Origin: Forsythia viridissima | Taxonomy: Eukaryota > Streptophyta > Magnoliopsida > Lamiales > Oleaceae | Direction of reading: 5' to 3' | DNA length: 64,000 nt | Assembly (NCBI GenBank): GCA_030279155.1 | Contig: CM059040.1 | Location: 25,670,567-25,734,566 of the forward strand | Shown here: positions 27,525 to 42,630 of the stretch, piece after piece | Layout: each line of letters opens with the position of its first letter | Numbering within the stretch: position 1 is the first letter of the stretch | The notes under the pieces: generated by a model | Seen by the model: only the letters and a program-made list of their open reading frames with translations | The model's database searches: none | Told to the model about the DNA's origin: nothing | Made by a program: the position numbers and the translations under genes

Positions 27525-30300
27525 TAAGTAGGTGGAAGTAAATCTCTCAAATGAGTAGATGAACACCTAAATCCCGTTGATTGATACAACTCTAAATCTC
27601 TCGGTTGAGTGGGTGGATCGAAATCTCTCAAATGAGTAGGTGGATCTCGAAACCATGAATTGATGATAGTGGTGTAATAGCAATGTAAATCTCGAGATTG
27701 ATTATGTTTTCTGTAAATCTACCAAATGAATGGGTAGACATCAAAACCTTTAATTTGGATTACATATATCATACGGAGTGGTTGAAACTGAAAACGATAC
27801 TATGATAAAAGCTTTATATCTCCTATGCGTAGGTGAATCCCAAACTGTGTATACGTAGAAGCGTAAATCCCTCCACTAAGTATGGGGAATGAATTCTCAA
27901 ATGATTGGACATCCCTCAAAATGATGATTTGATAGAGGTGTAAATACCTCAGCCAATTAAGTGGATGTAAATCGAACAAATGAGTTTGTGGACCCCGAAA
28001 CATTTAATTTAAAGAGGCCTAAATATCTCAATTGAGTGGGTGAAAACATTGAAATGGTGAAGGCTTAAATATCTCAAATGCGTAGTTGAAACTAAAAATC
28101 ATGTATTGGTGGAGGCTTAATAACCCCTCGATAATGTAGGGGTGTAAATCTCGCAATCAAAACTATGAATTGATATAGATGTATATCTCCCTACTTTGTA
28201 TGTCGATGTAAATAAACCAAGTGAGTAGGTGAACCTCAAAACCAAGAATTGATGGACGAGTAAACCTCTCTAACATGTAGGTAGATTTGAAACTCTCAAA
28301 TGAGAGAACGGACCGAATATCCATGGATTGGTTTCTAAGTCTCTCGATTGAGTAGGTGGATCGAAATCTCTCGAATTAGCGGTTAGATCTAAAACCCATG
28401 AATTGATAGTGGTGTTATTCACTCAGCACCGGTGTAATTCTCCCGATTCTTCATGTTGAAGGTAAAACCAACAAATGAGTAAGTGGATCTGAAAATATTT
28501 AATTTGTAGAGGCGTAAATATCTCAAATAAGTTGGTGAACCTAAAAACTATAAAATGATGAAGGCTTAAATATGTCAAATGCGTTGGCGGAACTCGAGAT
28601 CATACATTCGTATTGGCTTAAAAATCCTTCGACAAATTAGGGAGTTGTTAATCTCTCAAATGTAATGGTAGAGCTCAAAACCAAGAATTGATATAGAAGT
28701 TTATCTCCCAAATAATGTATGTGGATGTAAATCAATCAAATGAGTTCGCGCACGTCAAAACCCAGAATTGATAGATGCTAACTAACCACTCTTCTGAGTA
28801 GGTGGATGTAAATCTATCAAACGAGTAGATGAACCTAAATCCCGTCGATTGATAAAACTCTAAATCGCTCAGTTGGGTGGGTGGATCGAAATCTCTCAAA
28901 TGAGTGGGTGGATCTCGAAACCATGAATTGATGTGTCGAGATTGATCATGTTTTCAGTAAATCTACCAAATGAGTGGGTGGACATCAAAACCTTTAATTT
29001 GGATTACATATATCATATGGAGTGGTTGAAACTGTAAACGATAAAATGATAAAGGCTTTATATCTCCAATGCGTAGTTGAATCTCAAACTGTGTATTCGT
29101 AGAAGCGTAAATCCCTCCACTAAGTATGGGAAAGTAAATCTCAAATGATTGAGCGTACCTCAAAGTGAAGATTTGATAGAGGTGTAAATACCTTGGCTAA
29201 TTATGTGGATGTAAATCGAAAAAATGAGTTGGTGGACCCCGAAACCTTTAATTTAAAGAGGCCTAAATATATCAGGTGAGTGGGTAAAAACATTGCAATG
29301 ATGAAGGCATAAATATCTCAAATGCGTAGTTGAAACTAAAAATCATGTATTGGTGGAGGCTTAATAACCCCTGGATAAAGGAGGGGGGGTGTAAATCTCG
29401 CAATCAAAACCATGAATTGATATAGATGTATATCTCTCTGCTTTGTATGTCGATGTAAATAATCGACGTGAGTAGGTGAACCTCAAAACCAAGAATTGAT
29501 GGGCGAGTAAACGTCACTAACGTGTAGGTAGATGTGAATCTCTCAAATGAGAGAACGGACCGAAAATCCATGGATTGGTTTCGAAGTCTCTCGATTGAGT
29601 AGGTGGATCAAAATCTCTCGAATTAGTGGTCAGATCTAAAACCATGAATTGATAGTGGTGTCATTCACTCAACACCGGAGTAATTCTCCCGATTCTTCAT
29701 GTTGAAGGTAAAACCAACAAATGAGTAAGTGGGTCTGAAAATATTTAATTTGTAGAGGCATAAATATCTCAAAAGCAGTGGGTGGAACATAAAAGGTAAA
29801 ATAATAAAGGCATAAATTTTTCAAATGCGTAGGTGAAACACAAACCATATATTCGTAGAGGCGTAAATCGCTCGACTAAGTAGGGGGGAAGTAAATCTCT
29901 CAAATGAGTGGCTGTATCCCAAAACCATTATTTGCTGCAGCTGTAATTCCCTCGACTAAGTTTGTGCGTGTAAATGGAACAAATGAGTAGGTGGACCTCA
30001 AAACCTTTAATTAAAGAGGCCTATGTATCTCAAATAAGTTGGTGAACCTAAAAACAATAAAATGATGAAAGCTTAAATATGTCAATTGCATTGGCGGAAC
30101 TCGAGATCATATATTCGTATTGGCTTAAAAATCCTTCGACAAAGTAGGGGGGTTGTAAATCACTCAAATGAAAACAGTGAATCTCAAAACTATGAATTTA
30201 TTTAGATGTATATCTCCCAAATAATGTATGTAGATGTAAATTAATCAAATGAGTTTCACTTCAAAACCCGTAATTGATAGATAATGACTAACCACTCTAC
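27525..30300. repeat. Satellite unit 11, 2776 bp (2778 class)
   Basis: It contains the 28-bp segment. A one-base loss in the G run near 28139 and an A-to-G change near 28057 disrupt the open frame seen at this position in other units. Confidence 0.92.
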
Positions 30301-33051
30301 TAAGTAGGTGGAAGTAAATCTCTCAAATGAGAAGATGAACACCTAAATCCCGTCGATTGATACAACTCTAAATCTCTCGGTTGAGTGGGTGGATCTCGAA
30401 ACCATGAATTGATGATAGTGGTGTAATAGCAATGTAAATCTCAAGATTGATTATGTTTTCTGTAAATCTACCAAATGAATGGGTGGACATCAAAACCTTT
30501 AATTTGGATTACATATATCATACGGAGTGGTTGAAACTGAAAACGATACTATGATAAAAGCTTTCTATCTCCTATGCGTAGGTGAATCCCAAACTGTGTA
30601 TTCGTAGAAGCGTAAATCCCTCCACTAAGTATGGGGAATGAATTCTCAAATGATTGGACATCCCTCAAAACGATGATTTGATAGAGGTGTAAATACCTCA
30701 GCCAATTAAGTGGATGTAAATCGAACAAATGAGTTTGTGGACCCCGAAACATTTAATTTAAAGAGGCCTAAATATCTCAATTGAGTGGGTGAAAACATTG
30801 AAATGATGAAGGCTTAAATATCTCAAATGCGTAGTTGAAACTAAAAATCATGTATTGGTGGAGGCTTAATAACCCCTCGATAATGTAGGGGGTGTAAATC
30901 TCGCAATCAAAACTATGAATTGATATAGATGTATATCTCCCTACTTTGTATGTCGATGTAAATAAACCAAGTGAGTAGGTGAACCTCAAAACCAAGAATT
31001 GATGGACGAGTAAACCTCTCTAACATGTAGGTAGATTTGAAACTCTCAAATGAGAGAACGGACCGAATATCCATGGATTGGTTTCTAAGTCTCTCGATTG
31101 AGTAGGTGGATCGAAATCTCTCGAATTAGCGGTTAGATCTAAAACCCATGAATTGATAGTGGTGTTATTCACTCAGCACCGGTGTAATTCTCCCGATTCT
31201 TCATGTTGAAGGTAAAACCAACAAATGAGTAAGTAGATCTGAAAATATTTAATTTGTAGAGGCGTAAATATCTCAAATAAGTTGGTGAACCTAAAAACTA
31301 TAAAATGATGAAGGCTTAAATATGTCAAATGCGTTGGCGGAACTCGAGATCATACATTCGTATTGGCTTAAAAATCCTTCGACAAATTAGGGAGTTGTTA
31401 ATCTCTCAAATGTAATGGTAGAGCTCAAAACCAAGAATTGATATAGAAGTTTATCTCCCAAATAATGTATGTGGATGTAAATCAATCAAATGAGTTCGCG
31501 CACGTCAAAACCCAGAATTGATAGATGCTAACTAACCACTCTTCTGAGTAGGTGGATGTAAATCTATCAAACGAGTAGATGAACATAAATCCCGTCGATT
31601 GATAAAACTCTAAATCGCTCAGTTGGGTGGGTGGATCGAAATCTCCCAAATGAGTGGGTGGATCTCGAAACCATGAATTGATGTGTCGAGATTGATCATG
31701 TTTTCAGTAAATCTACCAAATGAGTGGGTGGACATCAAAACCTTTAATTTGGATTACATATATCATATGGAGTGGTTGAAACTGTAAACGATAAAATGAT
31801 AAAGGCTTTATATCTCCAATGCGTAGTTGAATCTCAAACTGTGTATTCGTAGAAGCGTAAATCCCTCCACTAAGTATGGGAAAGTAAATCTCAAATGATT
31901 GGGCGTACCTCAAAGTGAAGATTTGATAGAGGTGTAAATACCTTGGCTAATTATGTGGATGTAAATCGAAAAAATGAGTTGGTGGACCCCGAAACCTTTA
32001 ATTTAAAGAGGCCTAAATATATCAGGTGAGTGGGTAAAAACATTGCAATGATGAAGGCATAAATATCTCAAATGCGTAGTTGAAACTAAAAATCATGTAT
32101 TGGTGGAGGCTTAATAACCCCTGGATAAAGGAGGGGGGGTGTAAATCTCGCAATCAAAACCATGAATTGATATAGATGTATATCTCTCTGCTTTGTATGT
32201 CGATGTAAATAATCGACGTGAGTAGGTGAACCTCAAAACCAAGAATTGATGGGCGAGTAAACGTCACTAACGTGTAGGTAGATGTGAATCTCTCAAATGA
32301 GAGAACGGACCGAAAATCCATGGATTGGTTTCGAAGTCTCTCGATTGAGTAGGTGGATCAAAATCTCTCGAATTAGTGGTCAGATCTAAAACCATGAATT
32401 GATAGTGGTGTCATTCACTCAACACCGGAGTAATTCTCCCGATTCTTCATGTTGAAGGTAAAACCAACAAATGAGTAAGTGGGTCTGAAAATATTTAATT
32501 TGTAGAGGCATAAATATCTCAAAAGCAGTGGGTGGAACATAAAAGGTAAAATAATAAAGGCATAAATTCTTCAAATGCGTAGGTGAAACACAAACCATAT
32601 ATTCGTAGAGGCGTAAATCGCTCGACTAAGTAGGGGGGAAGTAAATCTCTCAAATGAGTGGCTGTATCCCAAAACCATTATTTGCTGCAGCTGTAATTCC
32701 CTCGACTAAGTTTGTGCGTGTAAATAGAACAAATGAGTAGGTGGACCTCAAAACTTTTAATTAAAGAGGCCTATGTATCTCAAATAGGTTGGTGAACCTA
32801 AAAACAATAAAATGATGAAAGCTTAAATATGTCAATTGCATTGGCGGAACTCGAGATCATATATTCGTATTGGCTTAAAAATCCTTCGACAAAGTAGAGG
32901 GGGTTGTAAATCACTCAAATGAAAACAGTGAATCTCAAAACTATGAATTTATTTAGATGTATATCTCCCAAATAATGTATGTAGATGTAAATTAATCAAA
33001 TGAGTTTCACTTCAAAACCCGTAATTGATAGATAATTACTAACCACTCTAC
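30301..33051. repeat. Satellite unit 12, 2751 bp (mosaic)
   Basis: The first part lacks the 28-bp segment, as in the 2750 class (A half 1243 bp). The later part shares variants with the 2778-class units 13 and 14, such as GTAAGTAGATCTG near 31230 and AACATAAATCCCG near 31583. This looks like a recombinant between classes. Confidence 0.9.
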
Positions 33052-35829
33052 TAAGTAGGTGGAAGTAAATCTCTCAAATGAGTAGATGAACACCTAAATC
33101 CCGTCGATTGATACAACTCTAAATCTCTCGGTTGAGTGGGTGGATCGAAATCTCTCAAATGAGTGGGTGGATCTCGAAACCATGAATTGATGATAGTGGT
33201 GTAATAGCAATGTAAATCTCGAGATTGATTATGTTTTCTGTAAATCTACCAAATGAATAGGTGGACATCAAAACCTTTAATTTGGATTACATATATCATA
33301 CGGAGTGGTTGAAACTGAAAACGATACTATGATTAAAGCTTTATATCTCCTATGCGTAGGTGAATCCCAAACTGTGTATTCGTAGAAGCGTAAATCCCTC
33401 CACTAAGTATGGGGAATGAATTCTCAAATGATTGGACATCCCTCAAAACGATGATTTGATAGAGGTGTAAATACCTCAGCCAATTAAGTGGATGTAAATC
33501 GAACAAATGAGTTTGTGGACCCCGAAACATTTAATTTAAAGAGGCCTAAATATCTCAATTGAGTGGGTGAAAACATTGAAATGATGAAGGCTTAAATATC
33601 TCAAATGCGTAGTTGAAACTAAAAATCATGTATTGGTGGAGGCTTAATAACCCCTCGATAATGTAGGGGGTGTAAATCTCGCAATCAAAACTATGAATTG
33701 ATATAGATGTATATCTCCCTACTTTGTATGTCGATGTAAATAGACCAAGTGAGTAGGTGAACCTCAAAACCAAGAATTGATGGACGAGTAAACCTCTCTA
33801 ACATGTAGGTAGATTTGAAACTCTCAAATGAGAGAACGGACCGAATATCCATGGATTGGTTTCTAAGTCTCTCGATTGAGTAGGTGGATCGAAATCTCTC
33901 GAATTAGCGGTTAGATCTAAAACCCATGAATTGATAGTGGTGTTATTCACTCAGCACCGGTGTAATTCTCCCGATTCTTCATGTTGAAGGTAAAACCAAC
34001 AAATGAGTAAGTAGATCTGAAAATATTTAATTTGTAGAGGCGTAAATATCTCAAATAAGTTGGTGAACCTAAAAACTATAAAATGATGAAGGCTTAAATA
34101 TGTCAAATGCGTTGGCGGAACTCGAGATCATACATTCGTATTGGCTTAAAAATCCTTCGACAAATTAGGGAGTTGTTAATCTCTCAAATGTAATGGTAGA
34201 GCTCAAAACCAAGAATTGATATAGAAGTTTATCTCCCAAATAATGTATGTGGATGTAAATCAATCAAATGAGTTCGCGCACGTCAAAACCCAGAATTGAT
34301 AGATGCTAACTAACCACTCTTCTGAGTAGGTGGATGTAAATCTATCAAACGAGTAGATGAACATAAATCCCGTCGATTGATAAAACTCTAAATCGCTCAG
34401 TTGGGTGGGTGGATCGAAATCTCCCAAATGAGTGGGTGGATCTCGAAACCATGAATTGATGTGTCGAGATTGATCATGTTTTCAGTAAATCTACCAAATG
34501 AGTGGGTGGACATCAAAACCTTTAATTTGGATTACATATATCATATGGAGTGGTTGAAACTGTAAACGATAAAATGATAAAGGCTTTATATCTCCAATGC
34601 GTAGTTGAATCTCAAACTGTGTATTCGTAGAAGCGTAAATCCCTCCACTAAGTATGGGAAAGTAAATCTCAAATGATTGGGCGTACCTCAAAGTGAAGAT
34701 TTGATAGAGGTGTAAATACCTTGGCTAATTATGTGGATGTAAATCGAAAAAATGAGTTGGTGGACCCCGAAACCTTTAATTTAAAGAGGCCTAAATATAT
34801 CAGGTGAGTGGGTAAAAACATTGCAATGATGAAGGCATAAATATCTCAAATGCGTAGTTGAAACTAAAAATCATGTATTGGTGGAGGCTTAATAACCCCT
34901 GGATAAAGGAGGGGGGGTGTAAATCTCGCAATCAAAACCATGAATTGATATAGATGTATATCTCTCTGCTTTGTATGTCGATGTAAATAATCGACGTGAG
35001 TAGGTGAACCTCAAAACCAAGAATTGATGGGCGAGTAAACGTCACTAACGTGTAGGTAGATGTGAATCTCTCAAATGAGAGAACGGACCGAAAATCCATG
35101 GATTGGTTTCGAAGTCTCTCGATTGAGTAGGTGGATCAAAATCTCTCGAATTAGTGGTCAGATCTAAAACCATGAATTGATAGTGGTGTCATTCACTCAA
35201 CACCGGAGTAATTCTCCCGATTCTTCATGTTGAAGGTAAAACCAACAAATGAGTAAGTGGGTCTGAAAATATTTAATTTGTAGAGGCATAAATATCTCAA
35301 AAGCAGTGGGTGGAACATAAAAGGTAAAATAATAAAGGCATAAATTCTTCAAATGCGTAGGTGAAACACAAACCATATATTCGTAGAGGCGTAAATCGCT
35401 CGACTAAGTAGGGGGGAAGTAAATCTCTCAAATGAGTGGCTGTATCCCAAAACCATTATTTGCTGCAGCTGTAATTCCCTCGACTAAGTTTGTGCGTGTA
35501 AATAGAACAAATGAGTAGGTGGACCTCAAAACTTTTAATTAAAGAGGCCTATGTATCTCAAATAGGTTGGTGAACCTAAAAACAATAAAATGATGAAAGC
35601 TTAAATATGTCAATTGCATTGGCGGAACTCGAGATCATATATTCGTATTGGCTTAAAAATCCTTCGACAAAGTAGAGGGGGTTGTAAATCACTCAAATGA
35701 AAACAGTGAATCTCAAAACTATGAATTTATTTAGATGTATATCTCCCAAATAATGTATGTAGATGTAAATTAATCAAATGAGTTTCACTTCAAAACCCGT
35801 AATTGATAGATAATTACTAACCACTCTAC
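33052..35829. repeat. Satellite unit 13, 2778 bp
   Basis: Half A is 33052-34322 (1271 bp) and half B is 34323-35829 (1507 bp). It is near-identical to unit 14. One difference is ATAGACC near 33740 versus ATAAACC in unit 14. Confidence 0.93.
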
Positions 35830-38607
35830 TAAGTAGGTGGAAGTAAATCTCTCAAATGAGTAGATGAACACCTAAATCCCGTCGATTGATACAACTCTAA
35901 ATCTCTCGGTTGAGTGGGTGGATCGAAATCTCTCAAATGAGTGGGTGGATCTCGAAACCATGAATTGATGATAGTGGTGTAATAGCAATGTAAATCTCGA
36001 GATTGATTATGTTTTCTGTAAATCTACCAAATGAATAGGTGGACATCAAAACCTTTAATTTGGATTACATATATCATACGGAGTGGTTGAAACTGAAAAC
36101 GATACTATGATTAAAGCTTTATATCTCCTATGCGTAGGTGAATCCCAAACTGTGTATTCGTAGAAGCGTAAATCCCTCCACTAAGTATGGGGAATGAATT
36201 CTCAAATGATTGGACATCCCTCAAAACGATGATTTGATAGAGGTGTAAATACCTCAGCCAATTAAGTGGATGTAAATCGAACAAATGAGTTTGTGGACCC
36301 CGAAACATTTAATTTAAAGAGGCCTAAATATCTCAATTGAGTGGGTGAAAACATTGAAATGATGAAGGCTTAAATATCTCAAATGCGTAGTTGAAACTAA
36401 AAATCATGTATTGGTGGAGGCTTAATAACCCCTCGATAATGTAGGGGGTGTAAATCTCGCAATCAAAACTATGAATTGATATAGATGTATATCTCCCTAC
36501 TTTGTATGTCGATGTAAATAAACCAAGTGAGTAGGTGAACCTCAAAACCAAGAATTGATGGACGAGTAAACCTCTCTAACATGTAGGTAGATTTGAAACT
36601 CTCAAATGAGAGAACGGACCGAATATCCATGGATTGGTTTCTAAGTCTCTCGATTGAGTAGGTGGATCGAAATCTCTCGAATTAGCGGTTAGATCTAAAA
36701 CCCATGAATTGATAGTGGTGTTATTCACTCAGCACCGGTGTAATTCTCCCGATTCTTCATGTTGAAGGTAAAACCAACAAATGAGTAAGTAGATCTGAAA
36801 ATATTTAATTTGTAGAGGCGTAAATATCTCAAATAAGTTGGTGAACCTAAAAACTATAAAATGATGAAGGCTTAAATATGTCAAATGCGTTGGCGGAACT
36901 CGAGATCATACATTCGTATTGGCTTAAAAATCCTTCGACAAATTAGGGAGTTGTTAATCTCTCAAATGTAATGGTAGAGCTCAAAACCAAGAATTGATAT
37001 AGAAGTTTATCTCCCAAATAATGTATGTGGATGTAAATCAATCAAATGAGTTCGCGCACGTCAAAACCCAGAATTGATAGATGCTAACTAACCACTCTTC
37101 TGAGTAGGTGGATGTAAATCTATCAAACGAGTAGATGAACATAAATCCCGTCGATTGATAAAACTCTAAATCGCTCAGTTGGGTGGGTGGATCGAAATCT
37201 CCCAAATGAGTGGGTGGATCTCGAAACCATGAATTGATGTGTCGAGATTGATCATGTTTTCAGTAAATCTACCAAATGAGTGGGTGGACATCAAAACCTT
37301 TAATTTGGATTACATATATCATATGGAGTGGTTGAAACTGTAAACGATAAAATGATAAAGGCTTTATATCTCCAATGCGTAGTTGAATCTCAAACTGTGT
37401 ATTCGTAGAAGCGTAAATCCCTCCACTAAGTATGGGAAAGTAAATCTCAAATGATTGGGCGTACCTCAAAGTGAAGATTTGATAGAGGTGTAAATACCTT
37501 GGCTAATTATGTGGATGTAAATCGAAAAAATGAGTTGGTGGACCCCGAAACCTTTAATTTAAAGAGGCCTAAATATATCAGGTGAGTGGGTAAAAACATT
37601 GCAATGATGAAGGCATAAATATCTCAAATGCGTAGTTGAAACTAAAAATCATGTATTGGTGGAGGCTTAATAACCCCTGGATAAAGGAGGGGGGGTGTAA
37701 ATCTCGCAATCAAAACCATGAATTGATATAGATGTATATCTCTCTGCTTTGTATGTCGATGTAAATAATCGACGTGAGTAGGTGAACCTCAAAACCAAGA
37801 ATTGATGGGCGAGTAAACGTCACTAACGTGTAGGTAGATGTGAATCTCTCAAATGAGAGAACGGACCGAAAATCCATGGATTGGTTTCGAAGTCTCTCGA
37901 TTGAGTAGGTGGATCAAAATCTCTCGAATTAGTGGTCAGATCTAAAACCATGAATTGATAGTGGTGTCATTCACTCAACACCGGAGTAATTCTCCCGATT
38001 CTTCATGTTGAAGGTAAAACCAACAAATGAGTAAGTGGGTCTGAAAATATTTAATTTGTAGAGGCATAAATATCTCAAAAGCAGTGGGTGGAACATAAAA
38101 GGTAAAATAATAAAGGCATAAATTCTTCAAATGCGTAGGTGAAACACAAACCATATATTCGTAGAGGCGTAAATCGCTCGACTAAGTAGGGGGGAAGTAA
38201 ATCTCTCAAATGAGTGGCTGTATCCCAAAACCATTATTTGCTGCAGCTGTAATTCCCTCGACTAAGTTTGTGCGTGTAAATAGAACAAATGAGTAGGTGG
38301 ACCTCAAAACTTTTAATTAAAGAGGCCTATGTATCTCAAATAGGTTGGTGAACCTAAAAACAATAAAATGATGAAAGCTTAAATATGTCAATTGCATTGG
38401 CGGAACTCGAGATCATATATTCGTATTGGCTTAAAAATCCTTCGACAAAGTAGAGGGGGTTGTAAATCACTCAAATGAAAACAGTGAATCTCAAAACTAT
38501 GAATTTATTTAGATGTATATCTCCCAAATAATGTATGTAGATGTAAATTAATCAAATGAGTTTCACTTCAAAACCCGTAATTGATAGATAATTACTAACC
38601 ACTCTAC
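35830..38607. repeat. Satellite unit 14, 2778 bp
   Basis: It is near-identical to unit 13, pointing to a recent local duplication of a 2778-bp unit. Confidence 0.93.
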
Positions 38608-40044
38608 TAAGTAGGTGGAAGTAAATCTCTCAAATGAGTAGATGAACACCTAAATCCCGTCGATTGATACAACTCTAAATCTCTCGGTTGAGTGGGTGGA
38701 TCGAAATCTCTCAAATGAGTGGGTGGATCTCGAAACCATGAATTGATGATAGTGGTGTAATAGCAATGTAAATCTCGAGATTGATTATGTTTTCTGTAAA
38801 TCTACCAAATGAATAGGTGGACATCAAAACCTTTAATTTGGATTACATATATCATACGGAGTGGTTGAAACTGAAAACGATACTATGATTAAAGCTTTAT
38901 ATCTCCTATGCGTAGGTGAATCCCAAACTGTGTATTCGTAGAAGCGTAAATCCCTCCACTAAGTATGGGGAATGAATTCTCAAATGATTGGACATCCCTC
39001 AAAACGATGATTTGATAGAGGTGTAAATACCTCAGCCAATTAAGTGGATGTAAATCGAACAAATGAGTTTGTGGACCCCGAAACATTTAATTTAAAGAGG
39101 CCTAAATATCTCAATTGAGTGGGTGAAAACATTGAAATGATGAAGGCTTAAATATCTCAAATGCGTAGTTGAAACTAAAAATCATGTATTGGTGGAGGCT
39201 TAATAACCCCTCGATAATGTAGGGGGTGTAAATCTCGCAATCAAAACTATGAATTGATATAGATGTATATCTCCCTACTTTGTATGTCGATGTAAATAAA
39301 CCAAGTGAGTAGGTGAACCTCAAAACCAAGAATTGATGGACGAGTAAACCTCTCTAACATGTAGGTAGATTTGAAACTCTCAAATGAGAGAACGGACCGA
39401 ATATCCATGGATTGGTTTCTAAGTCTCTCGATTGAGTAGGTGGATCGAAATCTCTCGAATTAGCGGTTAGATCTAAAACCCATGAATTGATAGTGGTGTT
39501 ATTCACTCAGCACCGGTGTAATTCTCCCGATTCTTCATGTTGAAGGTAAAACCAACAAATGAGTAAGTGGATCTGAAAATATTTAATTTGTAGAGGCGTA
39601 AATATCTCAAATAAGTTGGTGAACCTAAAAACTATAAAATGATGAAGGCTTAAATATGTCAAATGCGTTGGCGGAACTCGAGATCATACATTCGTATTGG
39701 CTTAAAAATCCTTCGACAAATTAGGGAGTTGTTAATCTCTCAAATGTAATGGTAGAGCTCAAAACCAAGAATTGATATAGAAGTATATCTCCCAAATAAT
39801 GTATGTGGATGTAAATCAATCAAATGAGTTCGCGCACGTCAAAACCCAGAATTGATAGATGCTAACTAACCACTCTTCTGAGTAGGTGGATGTAAATCTA
39901 TCAAACGAGTAGATGAACCTAAATCCCGTCGATTGATAAAACTCTAAATCGCTCAGTTGGGTGGGTGGATCGAAATCTCCCAAATGAGTGGGTGGATCTC
40001 GAAACCATGAATTGATGTGTCGAGATTGATCATGTTTTCTGTAA
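38608..40044. repeat. Satellite unit 15, truncated (A plus start of B)
   Basis: The A half is complete (38608-39878). The B half stops after ~160 bp and changes into A sequence between 40032 and 40057, within a stretch shared by both halves. Confidence 0.88.
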
Positions 40045-42630
40045 ATCTACCAAATGAATGGGTGGACATCAAAACCTTTAATTTGGATTACATATATCAT
40101 ACGGAGTGGTTGAAACTGAAAACGATACTATGATAAAAGCTTTATATCTCCTATGCGTAGGTGAATCCCAAACTGTGTATTCGTAGAAGCGTAAATCCCT
40201 CCACTAAGTATGGGGAATGAATTCTCAAATGATTGGACATCCCTGAAAACGATGATTTGATAGAGTTGTAAATACCTCAGGCAATTAAGTGGATGTAAAT
40301 CGAACAAATGAGTTTGTGGACCCCGAAACATTTAATTTAAAGAGGCCTAAATATCTCAATTGAGTGGGTGAAAACATTGAAATGATGAAGGCTTAAATAT
40401 CTCAAATGCGTAGTTGAAACTAAAAATCATGTATTGGTGGAGGCTTAATAACCCCTCGATAATGTAGGGGGTGTAAATCTCGCAATCAAAACTATGAATT
40501 GATATAGATGTATATCTCCCTACTTTGTATGTCGATGCAAATAAACCAAGTGAGTAGGTGAACCTCAAAACCAAGAATTGATGGACGAGTAAACCTCTCT
40601 AACGTGTAGGTGGATTTGAAACTCTCAAATGAGAGAACGGACCGAATATCCATGAATTGGTTTCTAAGTCTCTCGATTGAGTAGGTGGATCGAAATCTCT
40701 CGAATTAGCGGTTAGATCTAAAACCCATGAATTGATAGTGGTGTTATTCACTCAACACCGGTGTAATTCTCCCGATTCTTCATGTTGAAGGTAAAACCAA
40801 CAAATGAGTAAGTGGATCTGAAAATATTTAATTTGTAGAGGCGTAAATATCTCAAATAAGTTGGTGAACCTAAAAACTATAAAATGATGAAGGCTTAAAT
40901 ATGTCAAATGCGTTGGCGGAACTCGAGATCATACATTCGTATTGGCTTAAAAATCCTTCGACAAATTAGGGAGTTGTTAATCTCTCAAATGTAATGGTAG
41001 AGCTCAAAACCAAGAATCGATATAGAAGTATATCTCCCAAATAATGTATGTGGATGTAAATCAATCAAATGAGTTCGCGCACGTCAAAACCCAGAATTGA
41101 TAGATGCTAACTAACCACTCTTCTGAGTATGTGGATGTAAATCTATCAAACGAGTAGATGAACCTAAATCCCGTCGATTGATAAAACTCTAAATCTCTCA
41201 GTTGGGTGGGTGGATCGAAATCTCCCAAATGAGTGGGTGGATCTCGAAACCATGAATTGATGTGTCGAGATTGATCATGTTTTGTGTAAATCTACCAAAT
41301 GAGTGGGTGGACATCAAAACCTTTAATTTGGATTACATATATCATATGGAGTGGTTGAAACTGTAAACGATAAAATGATAAAGGCTTTATATCTCCAATG
41401 CGTAGTTGAATCTCAAACTGTGTATTCGTAGAAGCGTAAATCCCTCCACTAAGTATGGAAAAGTAAATCTCAAATGATTGGGCGTACCTCAGAGTGAAGA
41501 TTTGATTGAGGTGTAAATACCTTGGCTAATTATGTGGATGTAAATCGAAAAAATGAGTTGGTGGACCCCGAAACCTTTAATTTAAAGAGGCCTAAATATA
41601 TCAGGTGAGTGGGTAAAAACATTGCAATGATGAAGGCATTAGTATCTCAAATGGGTAGTTGAAACTAAAAATCATGTACTGGTGGAGGCTTAATAACCCC
41701 TGGATAAAGGAGGGGGGGTGTAAATCTCGCAATCAAAACCATGAATTGATATAGATGTATAACTCTCTACTTTGTATGTCGATGTAAATAATCGACGAGA
41801 GTAGGTGAACCTCAAAACCAAGAATTGATGGGCGAGTAAACGTCTCTAACGTGTAGGCAGATGTGAATCTCTCAAATGAGAGAACAGACTGAAAATCCAT
41901 GGATTGGTTTCTAAGTCTCTCGATTGAGTAGGTGGATCGAAATCTCTCGAATTAGTGGTCAGATCTAAAACCATGAATTGATAGTGGTGTCATTCACTCA
42001 ACAACAGGGTAATTCTCCTGATTCTTCATGTTGAAGGTAAAACCAACAAATGAGTAAGTGGGTCTGAAAATATTTAATTTGTAGAGGCATATATATCTCA
42101 AAAGCAGTGGGTGGAACATAAAAGGTAAAATAATAAAGGCATAAATTTTTCAAATGCGTAGGTGAAACACAAACCATATATTCGTAGAGGCGTAAATCGC
42201 TCGACTAAGTAGGGGGGAAGTAAATCTCTCAAATGAGTGGCTGTATCCCAAAACCATTATTTGCTGCAGCTGTAATTCCCTCGACTAAGTTTGTGCGTGT
42301 AAATGGAACAAATGAGTAGGTGGACCACAAAACCTTTAATTAAAGAGGCCTATGTATCTCAAATAAGTTGGTGAACCTAAAAACAATAAAATGATGAAAG
42401 CTTAAATATGTCAATTGCATTGGCGGAACTCGAGATCATATATTCGTATTGGCTTAAAAATCCTTCGACAACGTAGGGGGGGTTGTAAATCACTCAAATG
42501 AAAACAGTGAATCTCAAAACTATGAATTTATTTAGATGTATATCTCCCAAATAATGTATGTAGATGTAAATTAATCAAATGAGTTTCACTTCAAAACCCG
42601 TAATTGATAGATAATTACTAACCACTCTAC
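40045..42630. repeat. Satellite unit 16, lacking its first ~160 bp
   Basis: It begins inside half A at the A-B exchange point. Half B starts at 41124 and is complete (1507 bp). It carries many private substitutions, for example near 41284, 41458, 41639 and 42003. Confidence 0.88.
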
